Below are positions 28,528-35,119 of a stretch of 35,119 bases of DNA, in pieces. Within the stretch, counting starts at the first letter, position 1. Each line of letters begins with the position of its first letter. Origin of the DNA: Chara braunii (Eukaryota > Streptophyta > Charophyceae > Charales > Characeae); contig BFEA01000038.1 in the NCBI GenBank assembly GCA_003427395.1, positions 1,084,662 to 1,119,780 of the forward strand, read 5' to 3'. The position numbers and the translations under genes are program-made. The notes under the pieces are model-generated. The model saw only the letters and a list, made by a program, of their open reading frames with translations. It had not been told where the DNA came from and did no database searches.

Positions 28528-28812
28528 TTGGAGAGGCTCCATCTATCGGTGGGGAGCATCACCTGCTGGAAAGCGGGTCCAGTGTCCCATTTACAGAATG
28601 GCCTTGGATGGTATCAGAACAGGAATCTTGAGAGGTACCTGCCAGCATTGATTCCTCTGGAGTCCAGAGGATTGACTGAGCAGGTCATTGGAAGGAGGGG
28701 AGAGAACCTCTTCGCCCTATGCCAGGCGCCAGATATCCGCTATTACCCGCTAGTTCCTTCCTCCCCCCTTTTGTCCACTCAGACAGTACTATAGATGAGG
28801 AAACTAGACTTT

Positions 28813-29334
28813 TTAAGATGGCTGTATACAGCATTGTAGAATCAGTACTTCCGCCTTGACCGCTTCGGCAGTGATCCTTTTCTCTCTTCCCCAAACAGAC
28901 TGCTTCGTCGACCACCGCCATTGTCCATAGTCTTCCGCCTCGTGTCTGCGGGGATCGTCCACCCCCAGGGGGCACCAGGGGCGGATTCTGCCGTCTGAGG
29001 TCGACTCATCAAAGAGAAGCCTGAAATCTCTGCAGGGTTCTTGCTCTTGCTCTGTCCCACTGTTCCGATCCCCTCCCCACTGTACCTGAGCAATCCATCC
29101 CCCTCGGTTCCCTCCCAGCCACTTTGCGCAAAAGTTTGTGATTGCTCGCTTGATGTCCTGGCTACTGCGAAAGATGTCCAGTTGTGTTTTGAGAGCTTGC
29201 CATTTGCGTATGAGCTCCAACTGGATCTGCTCTTTGATCCGTTCTCCCCGTTCTACCCTGACCCCTTCCATTGCTAGTAGGCAGCGCTGCCACCAGAGGG
29301 CCCAGAGGACCGATCTTCTGCCTAGTCTATACAT
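28813..29334 (-). pseudogene. LINE C ORF2 C-terminal region
   Basis: A 173-residue open stretch: SVLWALWWQRCLLAMEGVRV, then QLELIRKWQALKTQLDIFRS and ITNFCAKWLGGNRGGW, matching FCAEWPGGERGG downstream of LINE A's finger. No enzymatic motif is present. Confidence 0.75.
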
Positions 29335-29339
29335 GTTTT

Positions 29340-30072
29340 CTGTGAATCAGGAGGATTGAGCCATAGCTGGGCTGCGTCCTGTCAATATCGCCTGCCAGGA
29401 CCATGGCCAGGGGGTATCTGGCAACATTTTACGCCATATACGGTCCCACCACCGCCATGTCAGCAGCGCCACCGGGCATTGGATGAAGACATGCTCGATG
29501 GTCTCATTCCACTTGCGTGAGGGGAAGGCTGTTAGGCATCACTGGCACCAGGGTGTTGCAACCCCCTTTTGTTCCAGGCTTGTGTGGTCGACATGCCAAA
29601 CATTGGTTGGAGGCAGCGGTGGGCGATCTGCCACTGCAAAGCTGTAACCTTGGCTGGTCTAATCTTGTTGTCGGTAAACCATCAAATTGGTGTGATAAGG
29701 GAGCGATCTACATTGAGGTGTTTGGCCCACCGGTCATTTAGCAGGTCGCGCAGCGGTCGTTTGGGGCGGAGCATTCTGTACGTGGATTTGACCGACAGGC
29801 TGTGGAGGTAGATCCTTTTGTTGGTAGTTCGTATCGCTCTTCCGCCAATCTTCCTTTGCCATTCTTGAGGGTCGAAGGCAAGTTCATGAATGGGAGTGTG
29901 GGGCAGAAAAACCGTGCTGTCTTCTCCTTTCCCTAACACGCGCACTCGGAAGACCTCGATTTTGTCCCTCCATTCCATAGGACTCCGGGATCATTTTAGC
30001 GAGTTTCGCGGGCCTATCGCGTAGTATTCCACCAACGCATCAGAGGTTCTGACCACGTGGATTCGGCCAATC
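29340..30072 (-). pseudogene. LINE C connector and zf-RVT finger
   Basis: STYRMLRPKRPLRDLL and VTALQWQIAHRCL match TYRMLRPRV and FASLQWQISHRCL of LINE A. Further on, in shifted frames, NETIEHVFIQCPVALLTWRW keeps the His ligand lost in LINE A. The second Cys of the first pair is preceded by a stop (WCQ-stop-CLTAF). Homology to 13300-13880 is clear. Confidence 0.82.
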
Positions 30073-30249
30073 CTACCTTCTTAACCCGAAAAAAGCGTAC
30101 GTATGTTCTATTTGAATTACCTCTGGAAATCGGGTTTTCAGAAATCGTTTGTTTTTCCCCGAATAGAACGTACGTACGTAGTATTCGAATACAACGTACG
30201 TATGTTGTATTCGAATTTTTGGAACTTTGATTTTTCAAAAGTAATAAAA

Positions 30250-30350
30250 AAAATCCGAGAAAAATAAAATGTTATACAACAATGCAATACAAACAGCGTT
30301 TGCCTGAGGGTCTTATCGAAATTCACGAGAAAACTCGAGAAAAAAATAAA
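30250..30350 (+). repeat. Shared AT-rich core in the 588-bp element, copy a
   Basis: AATGTTATACAACAATGCAA, then ACAAACAGCGTTTGCCTGAG and GGTCTTATCGAAATTCACGA. The minus fragment at 17814-17884 is of this same subtype (CATTGCAATACAAACAAC). Confidence 0.7.
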
Positions 30351-30417
30351 AACGAGGATGAAAATGTTTTTTACTGATTTTTTCAGAATTTCGATTAAAA
30401 AAAAAAACTTCAGTAAA

Positions 30418-30524
30418 AAATCTGAAAAAAAAGTATGTTGTACAACATTGCAATGCAAACAACTTTTGCCTGAGGGTCTTGACGAAATTCCCAAACAAAT
30501 TTGAGATAAAAATAAAAACAATGG
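30418..30524 (+). repeat. Shared AT-rich core in the 588-bp element, copy b
   Basis: GTATGTTGTACAACATTGCA, then AACAACTTTTGCCTGAGGGT and CTTGACGAAATTCCC. It is a tandem partner of the copy at 30250. Confidence 0.7.
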
Positions 30525-30660
30525 CGGTACTACAGGCTTCTGAAAAGTTGTACCCTAAAACTCGTTCTATAACGTACGTACATTGTATTCGAATACAACG
30601 TACCCCGTACGTTGTATTCGTACACAAGGTACGTACATTTTTTTCGGGTTAAGAAGGTAG

Positions 30661-31589
30661 TCTGGTCCCCTAAAACCCCAATCCAGTCTCCTTCCTGTAG
30701 TGTGGGTCCCCCCGCCTGAGTAGCACAGAGAGAGACAGAGCAGACTAGGCAGCACGCAGAGATTCAGCACGCTCCACTGTGAACTCCCGTGGAACACTTT
30801 CGAGGAACACACATGAATTGAGAACAGAAGGAATTAGGGGGGGCAAGAGGAAAAGGAGGAATGAATAGTACACCAGCTGCATCGCTGAGGGTATACTCAC
30901 ACAAGGGGCTTTTTGGCAAAATACGAAAATTTCCGATGGTTTTGCAGTCACACCGTGCCGCGCCCCCCCCCGTGTGGCAAATGTCAGTCGCCTGCAGGGA
31001 CCCTCCCAATTGCGATTTTGCTGGTGAGTGAATATGAGTATCAAATTTTGCGTAAATGCAAAAAAAAAAAGCCCTTGTGCGAGTATGCCCTGAGAGTGCT
31101 TAAGAAACTTTGAATGCTTTTGAAATTTGAATCTATGGTTTTAATTTATTTTTTTTTTAACAAAAAAGGGGGAGCTTTTTCAATTACAAGCTATGGTGTT
31201 AATTCTACTCTCTAGGAACAAAAAAAGTACCTCAAAGACTGGATAAAAAAGTTCCACCTCTCCTAGCAAGGACACTGGGTTAATTAAAAAAAGAAAAGAA
31301 CAAAAGCAGTGATCCAACTCAAGAGTGAGTGTCATACATAATCACTGGATGATTTCAACTGAGGCCTTCCTCCTTCGCGTCGAAGGACAAAAAGAATTGA
31401 AGTTAATAAAGTAGGCATTGTGGTAAAAAAGGAGAAGCTAGTTTTTGGAGAGTCTCTAGATCTCAATCGAAGAGTCGAACAAGAATGAATACCACAGAGC
31501 CCCAGCCAACTAGCCTAAGGTTACCATGATCACAACGATTGGGAGTCTAGAGGCTCAAATAAAGACCAGACACATATGAACTGAGTAAC
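30661..31589. other. No recognisable gene; one small inverted-repeat element
   Basis: The 30890-31097 segment has ends CTGAGGGTATACTCACACAA and, on the minus strand, CTCAGGGCATACTCGCACAA, each followed by GGGCTTTTT. It is related to the 28298-28440 element. The remainder (30661-30889, 31100-31589) shows no structure I can name. Confidence 0.5.
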
Positions 31590-31702
31590 TTCGGCTCCTT
31601 GTAAATTACGTAAAGGGACGCTGGTGCAGCTCCCCACCAATGGAACGGAGGCATCTATAAGCGGGAACTGTTAGAAGGGGTGTCTGCTCATATCAGCACC
31701 CC
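31590..31702 (+). mobile_element. 3' tail of a fourth LINE (LINE D), with hairpin
   Basis: TAAAGGGACGCTGG, GCTCCCCACCAATGGA and the terminal hairpin match the LINE A 3' UTR. The hairpin (31677-31702) has stem GGGGTGT/GCACCCC and loop CTGCTCATATCA, one base different from LINE A and C. The body upstream is not recognisable as LINE coding sequence, so this is either very short or a SINE-like passenger using the LINE tail. Confidence 0.7.
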
Positions 31703-31723
31703 CCTACACCCGTCGTCGATGTT

Positions 31724-31728
<5 letters not shown>

Positions 31729-31782
<54 letters not shown>

Positions 31783-31905
31783 CACACACACACGCACACA
31801 CACACACACGCACGCACACACACACACACACACAACACACCACACACACACACCACACACACACACACACACACTACACACACCACACACACACCACACA
31901 CACAT
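31729..31905. repeat. (CA)n microsatellite
   Basis: Nearly pure CA with scattered CG, ACAACAC and ACCACAC interruptions. It begins 27 bp after the LINE D hairpin, so it may have grown from a LINE tail. The Thr-His and Cys-Val frames in it are artefacts. Confidence 0.95.
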
Positions 31906-31962
31906 CAGCCCTCCGCACAATCAAATGCAGACCGCCCGCCCCCCCCTGTTATCCATGCTGAA

Positions 31963-32388
31963 ATGGCAGACGCTAATGTCGATACGCCAACTCAGCCAGA
32001 GATCATGCCAGCCGCAGTAAACAATGTGAATGTTACTGAAATGGCAGTAAGGGATGAAGGCCAGCGTCCTACCAATACAACGACTGTTGTTGTTGCTGCT
32101 GCTGCTGAAGCTACACCACCTCCTCCTCTGCCACTGCTGCCACCGCCGCCGCCACCACCACCACCACCACCGCCATCACTGCCGTCATTATCAGCAGCAC
32201 CACCACCATCATCACCGCCACTCCCACCGACGTCCTCTGTTGCAGCATCCTCTCAGTCATCTGCATCATCTTCTTCTTCCTCTTCCCCAACTTCTTCCTC
32301 TACTTCCTCATCATCGACCTCCTCATCATCAACGCACTCATGGTCAGATCGGTCGTCACAAAGGCCCTGTCGGCCGAGGTATCCGTAG
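31963..32388 (+). CDS. Low-complexity N-terminal segment (Ala/Pro/Ser)
   Basis: 141 residues: an ordinary first 40 (MADANVDTPTQPEIMPAAVN...), then Ala, Pro and Ser homopolymer tracts coded by CTG, CCA/CCG and TCT/TCA repeats. The start ATG follows the CA microsatellite. Because trinucleotide repeats are open in several frames, coding status is uncertain. It would join the next frame near 32340-32390. Direct words TCAGATCGGTCGTCAC and TTAGATCGATCGCTAC (45 bp apart) suggest local duplication at the junction. Confidence 0.4.
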   Translation: MADANVDTPTQPEIMPAAVNNVNVTEMAVRDEGQRPTNTTTVVVAAAAEATPPPPLPLLPPPPPPPPPPPPSLPSLSAAPPPSSPPLPPTSSVAASSQSSASSSSSSSPTSSSTSSSSTSSSSTHSWSDRSSQRPCRPRYP

Positions 32389-33007
32389 TTAGATCGATCG
32401 CTACAGATGCCTCTTCGGTGGAGACGTTCCCCGTCTCCACAACAGCCTACAAGACAGCGGCCTCGTTTGTTGTTGAATGGCATGATCACCGCGCCCCCTG
32501 CAGGGTTAGAGATCTGCTCCGACGACATGCTCGCAACCGTACGGAGCGACATCGTCGCTTTCAGTATACACTTGCGAGGAATAGTGCACATCGAGTCCGA
32601 TGTCCGCAATGTGGCGATGATTTCTTCAGTGCTGCAGGCTTACGAGTGCACCAGACACGAGGTGCAGCTACCCGTGCAGCGTTTGCACGACTAGCAGCTG
32701 CCTTAAGCACAAGTGAGGCTGATCAGCTTCCGATTCCCACATCTGGTCCACCAAGTTCTCACCCACCTGACCCGCCCCTCTCTCATCCACCTAGCCCCAC
32801 TCGCTCTCCTACCCCAAATGACAATGACCCGTCTCCTGATTACCTGACGGAGCCCCCGGTTGAAGATCATCTCTCTCCGGAGCACATACCGGAGCCAATT
32901 GGTCAAGACCACAACGAGTCTCCGCCACGTGGGCAACCTGCAGAATCGAACGAGGATCCCCCTCCCGTAAACGGATCCCCCATGCAACCTGCGGAATCAG
33001 AGGGCGC
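32340..33007 (+). pseudogene. Zinc-finger and Pro-rich linker segment
   Basis: After a basic stretch (DLLRRHARNRTERHRRF), residues 88-104 read CPQCGDDFFSAAGLRVH, a CxxC...H finger like those in some retroelement and plant proteins. The second His/Cys is not obvious (HQTRGAATR follows), so it may be incomplete. The linker is Pro/Ser/Glu-rich with a repeated QPAES word (QPAESNEDPPPVNGSPMQPAES). The frame runs on to EGAVC at 33014, where the sense continues in another frame. The ATG at 32340 is only the first in this frame and may not be a real start. Confidence 0.55.
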
Positions 33008-33420
33008 TGTGTGTATTATGCCATTAATGTATGTCTCCTTGCTTACAATTGTAATCCTTATACTGTTGCTGATTTCGCAGACGTTGTTGGCTGGATAGAA
33101 GAAGAGCACCGTGCCGTCTGCCCAGAAGGCGACAGCGCTGCGCCTGGGGTGAACATAGAAGTCCTGGCTATGGCATTTATGGGTAGGCGACTGCAATTCC
33201 AGCCTGCTCCGCAAAACCACGAGCCAGGCACGGATCCGAATATTCGGGCATATATCTTATATTGTCCAGGTCACTTCAGTGCTCTTACCTTTGCAGATAA
33301 TTCATGGACCCTATGGGACAATGGCGGTAGGGTGCACACAGTGGGAAATATTAACTCTTTCTATCACAAAATGCTGGAGGGTCACTTAGTCTGGCTCATC
33401 CATCAGGAACAATATGTCGA
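33003..33420 (+). pseudogene. Josephin-like deubiquitinase domain
   Basis: Numbering from the codon at 33011: nucleophile Cys at 33008-33010 (CVYYAIN, with Asn six residues after Cys as in ataxin-3), DFADVVGWIEEEH (helix with the EEE run), GVNIEVLAMAFMGRRLQF (the 'sI.V...AL...GL.L' strand-helix), then AYILYCPGHFSALTFADNSW with His88 and TLWDNGG with Asp103. The His-to-Asp gap of 15 equals the His119-Asn134 gap in ataxin-3 (established). A C-terminal HLVWLIHQEQY strand closes the fold. Catalytic residues are present, but upstream sense (ESEGAVC) is one frame away, so a frameshift lies at 33003-33014 beside a GTGTGT slip site. A different papain-fold protease is the alternative. Confidence 0.65.
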
Positions 33421-33505
33421 TGAACATTTGCAAGCACTGCACCCCCCGGAGAGCAATCCTGCTGATTCTACCACAAACAGTGAAAGGACCTCTCCACAGG
33501 ATGAT

Positions 33506-33780
33506 GGCTGTGCCCTCCCGTTGTGTCATCGCACAGGTACAGTTCGGTTGGCATGTACACGACATAGCCTCTGCTCCGAACACTATGAAGGGATGGTCGC
33601 TGCTAGCCTCTCACACGAAAATTGTGATCCCACAGGTACAGTTCAGTTGGCATGTACACGACATAGCCTCTGCTCCGAACACTATGAAGGGATGGTCGCT
33701 GCTAGCCTCTCACACGAAAATTGTGATCCCCAGTCCTGTGCTCATCCCCCCCACCCCCTGATTACTAGCCCAGCACGAAG
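33506..33780 (+). pseudogene. RING-like module 1, with tandem duplication
   Basis: CALPLCHRTGTVRLACTRHS followed by LCSEHYEG gives C-x4-C-x8-C-x2-H-x2-C-x2-H. A second copy of the last 33 residues follows in frame, and the end SCAHPPHPLITSPARSG corresponds to the HPPHPLLSCPTCGIG of module 2 with both Cys lost. RING fingers bind two zinc ions and E2 enzymes. The first pair has four residues between the Cys instead of two. This frame continues into the inverted repeat and stops at 33908-33910. Confidence 0.65.
33532..33729. repeat. 99-bp tandem duplication within RING module 1
   Basis: 33532-33630 and 33631-33729 differ at a single base (GTTCGGTTGG vs GTTCAGTTGG; Arg vs Gln). Being 33 codons long, it keeps the frame and adds a partial finger. 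It is very recent. Confidence 0.97.
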
Positions 33781-33905
33781 TGGCAGATGCGACTTCGAAG
33801 TGGCAGATCAAGGCCACAAAGTCATCTGCGTATCGCACATAGCTAAGACATCGAAAGTTCGCATCTGCCACTTCGTGCTTGTCGTTGTGGCCTTGATCTG
33901 CCATG
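33777..33905. repeat. Inverted-repeat insertion between RING modules
   Basis: Two words, GTGGCAGATGCGA and TGGCAGATCAAGGCCACAA, each occur in both orientations (left 33781-33819, right 33862-33905) around a ~40-bp centre. The segment lies where the closing CPxC of module 1 would be expected, so it looks like an insertion or rearrangement. Confidence 0.8.
33795..33885 (-). pseudogene. Reverse-transcriptase motif C fragment (group II intron-like)
   Basis: Minus strand reads NFRCLSYVRYADDFVALICH. YVRYADDFV is the palm motif C signature of group II intron-type reverse transcriptases (established), different from the LINE (FADD) and Ty3 (YxDD) forms in this window. Only about 20 residues are recognisable. 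They may come from an organellar intron maturase or another RT. Confidence 0.55.
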
Positions 33906-33939
33906 CTTAAATAACTGTGCACGTCAGCCTTCCATACTA

Positions 33940-34206
33940 ATGACATGTCAGCAACATGCCATGTGTCTTCAATGCTTCAAGGAAGCTGTCATAGAAAGTA
34001 TGTGTCTTTACTGCATGGACTATCCCTGGTGCCATCACCCTCCACATCCTCTCCTATCATGTCCCACATGCGGTATTGGTCATACACCTACGGCAACCGC
34101 TGACGGATCTGCCTCTTTCATGCCAGACGAACGACGAACACAGCAGTCCGAGGAGGAAAATAGACTTCTATATGAACCACCGGCAGAGCGATGTGCTCAT
34201 AGTTTA
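33940..34206 (+). pseudogene. RING-like module 2
   Basis: TCQQHAMCLQCFKEAV, then MCLYCMDYPWCHHPPHPLLS and CPTCGIGHTP. Ligand order C-x2-H-x2-C-x2-C...C-P-x-C fits a RING; the first Cys pair lies outside this frame, in or before the insertion. The frame ends at a TGA (34207) but the next module is in the same frame beyond it. Confidence 0.6.
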
Positions 34207-34263
34207 TGACGACCAGGGCGAGCTGTTGCGGATCATATCCTGCAGCAGCTGAATGCCCTTGCG

Positions 34264-34536
34264 TTGGACCGATCCTCCCTGTCGTCGTCTGCCCATAGAG
34301 AAGGAATACATACTGAGGAAGCCCAAGAAAGATGCTCCATGCCGTTTTGTGATGACCCGCCGGAGATTGAACTAGCATGTGGTTCACATGCCTTGTGCCG
34401 TGAGGATTATAAAGGTATAGTCCATGCAAGTTTTTGCTTCCATACGTACGATGACAGTCAGTACTGTACTCATGTACGGCACCCCAACATGTCATGTCCA
34501 ATTTGCAGACGGGCTGGAACAGCAATGCCTCTATAA
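34264..34536 (+). pseudogene. RING-like module 3
   Basis: CSMPFCDDPPEIELACGSHA followed by LCREDYKGIV, then YCTHVRHPNMSCPICRRAG. Ligands: C-x4-C-x8-C-x2-H-x2-C-x2-D ... C-P-x-C. Asp in the sixth position is known in a few RING proteins such as RBX1. This is the most complete module. It follows 34207 in the same frame after one stop, so modules 2 and 3 were probably continuous. Confidence 0.68.
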
Positions 34537-34711
34537 TTGCGGTCGACGTGCCTCTGTGTTCCTAGCATGTACGAGCCACGTAGCCTGTGTCATCTGTCTG
34601 CACCGTGCCATTCGATGCAGCAACTGTGACTGCGAAAATTGGATGCGGTGCTTCCATAGCCCACACCCGAACCGGTCCTGTCCGGTCTGTAGGGGTGGCC
34701 ACTCGCCATAG
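34500..34711 (+). pseudogene. RING-like module 4 and C-terminus
   Basis: QCLYNCGRRASVFLACTSHV followed by ACVICLHRAI, then CFHSPHPNRSCPVCRGGHSP and a TAG at 34709. Ligands: C-x3-C-x8-C-x2-H-x2-C-x2-C ... C-P-x-C. It lies one frame away from module 3 (shift near 34500-34535). The SPHPNRSCPVCRGG ending parallels PPHPLLSCPTCGIG and VRHPNMSCPICRRAG, showing that all modules descend from one unit. Confidence 0.65.
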
Positions 34712-34753
34712 TTGTTGTTGTTGTTGTTGTTTTTTTTTTTTTTTTTTTTTTTT
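34711..34753. repeat. (TTG)n and poly-T run
   Basis: Seven TTG/GTT units followed by about 23 T residues, starting right at the stop of the RING array. On the minus strand this is an A-tail-like run, so a minus-strand retroposed sequence could end here, but none is recognisable below it. Confidence 0.9.
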
Positions 34754-35119
34754 AAGTCTGCTTCAGCGGTAAATATTTAGAAATCTGTGAAACCCATCAT
34801 ACACCTTTCCCCTGCTCTTTGCATGTCATACTCTATCCTGCCCTCCCGTTGCCTCTACCTCCCCGCCCCATACTCCTAGAGAACTCCGCCTTCTACCCCT
34901 TACCCTCCACCCTCCCCTCCACTCCCCTTGTACTACTAACAAATACATACGAATGATCATCATTAAGAGTATAGACAGTATGAAGATCAGAAATGAAATG
35001 AACAGAAAAATGAAGATGAAGGACGGACACAAAGACTGTATAAGCTGAAGATCTGAAGTGAAATGAACAGGAGTATGAAGCTCTGAAGAGATGCACAGGA
35101 GCATACCTTCCCTTTTACT
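34754..35119. other. No gene seen; one 35-bp direct repeat
   Basis: TGAAGATCAGAAATGAAATG (34981) recurs as TGAAGATCTGAAGTGAAATG (35046), with about 30 of 35 positions alike and a 65-bp period. The rest (34754-34980) is pyrimidine-rich without recognisable content. Confidence 0.6.

Larger units (their letters stand above)
28462..30072 (-). mobile_element. LINE A-family copy, 5'-truncated (LINE C)
   Basis: Minus strand. From about 30072 it carries the late connector (RDRPAKLAKMIPES; DKIEVFRVRVLG), the zf-RVT finger and the C-terminus. A 3' UTR matching LINE A and a terminal hairpin follow, then a poly-A tail (T run 28461-28474 on plus). It is truncated in the connector, where the 22-bp-TIR element begins. 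Stops and shifts are present. The A-tail marks it as a normal target-primed insertion. Confidence 0.88.
30073..30660. mobile_element. 588-bp element with perfect 22-bp terminal inverted repeats (CGTACG type)
   Basis: The ends are CTACCTTCTTAACCCGAAAA (first 20 of 22 bp) on both strands (30073-30094, 30639-30660). The sub-terminal arms carry GTACGTACGTA and CGAATACAACGTACG words; the middle holds two direct copies of the AT-rich core (30250-30350, 30418-30524). Flanking 8-mers (GGCCAATC, TCTGGTCC) do not match, so no target duplication is shown. No transposase is encoded; Phe-rich frames on the minus strand are a by-product of A-rich sequence. Confidence 0.82.
31963..34711 (+). pseudogene. Zinc finger - Josephin-like - RING array gene (overall)
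   Basis: A chain of open frames on the plus strand whose pieces look like one protein: low-complexity N-terminus, zinc finger, Pro-rich linker, Josephin-like cysteine protease domain, four or five RING-like modules. The frame changes near 32340-32390, 33003-33014, ~33780-33940 (inverted insertion) and ~34500-34535, and there is a stop at 34207. Introns could explain some changes, but the joins do not coincide with clear splice sites. I favour a degenerated gene, possibly carried by a mobile element. Family knowledge: Josephin domains remove ubiquitin and RING domains recruit E2 enzymes. The joint function is inference. Confidence 0.6.

Noticed and set aside
30138-30627. Phe/Ile-rich minus-strand frames suggesting membrane proteins
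   Set aside because: They come from A-rich cores of the 588-bp inverted-repeat element.
31680-31961. Open frames of Thr-His and Cys-Val repeats
   Set aside because: They arise from the CA microsatellite only.
32054-32392. Alternative His/Leu-rich frame over the Pro/Ser tract
   Set aside because: It is a frame-shadow of CCA/CAC trinucleotide repeats.

Overview
This is a repeat-dominated piece of nuclear DNA from a eukaryote, with no conventional intact host protein-coding gene that I can recognise. The transposon types are a plant-like set: a Ty3/gypsy chromovirus with an initiator-Met-type primer-binding site, L1-type LINEs with a zf-RVT finger, small inverted-repeat elements, and many TA, CT and CA microsatellites. 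From memory, the wording of the Ty3 pol protein is closest to elements of streptophyte algae such as Chara. This is an impression that I could not check. Three single N positions (1681, 17884, 17926) suggest an assembled scaffold.

Layout. 1-720: right end of a palindrome-rich small element, a TA-flanked dispersed repeat and tandem GC-rich duplications. 2650-4480: probable long LTR (minus strand) holding a ~122-bp tandem array and then a run of hairpins with a constant loop and changing arms. 4480-8470: GC- and pyrimidine-rich DNA with no supported gene, including a degenerate copy of the LTR promoter seen later. 8512-8612: a U6 snRNA copy (minus). 9130-9990: another palindrome-rich element. 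10163-14840: broken LINE (plus), interrupted by a 324-bp element with a perfect 8-bp target duplication. 15465-17800: second, different LINE (minus). 17800-18594: nested palindromic foldback elements. 18614-28060: a structurally complete but decayed Ty3/gypsy element on the minus strand (both LTRs, PBS, gag, protease, RT, RNase H, integrase, chromodomain), with a 688-bp insertion in its 5' LTR. 28462-30072: third LINE (minus). 30073-30660: element with a 22-bp terminal inverted repeat. 31590-31702: 3' tail of a fourth LINE. 31729-31905: CA microsatellite.

The most unusual coding region is 31963-34711 (plus). Across several reading frames it encodes a Pro/Ser-rich N-terminus, a CxxC...H zinc finger, a domain matching the Josephin deubiquitinase fold (Cys, His and Asp at the expected spacing), and then four RING-like zinc fingers, one of them freshly duplicated. 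A ubiquitin-removing domain joined to a ubiquitin-ligase-type finger array is a combination I do not recognise. As read, it is broken by frameshifts, a stop and an inverted insertion. That insertion carries, on the opposite strand, a reverse-transcriptase signature of group II intron type.

A theme recurs: constant core plus changing complementary arms. It appears in the hairpin array at 3538-4473, in the 3'-terminal hairpins of three LINE copies (same 12-nt loop, unrelated but complementary stems), and in the small inverted-repeat elements, which share an AT-rich core but carry different palindromic words (CGTACG, CGAACG, CCCGGG) in their arms.
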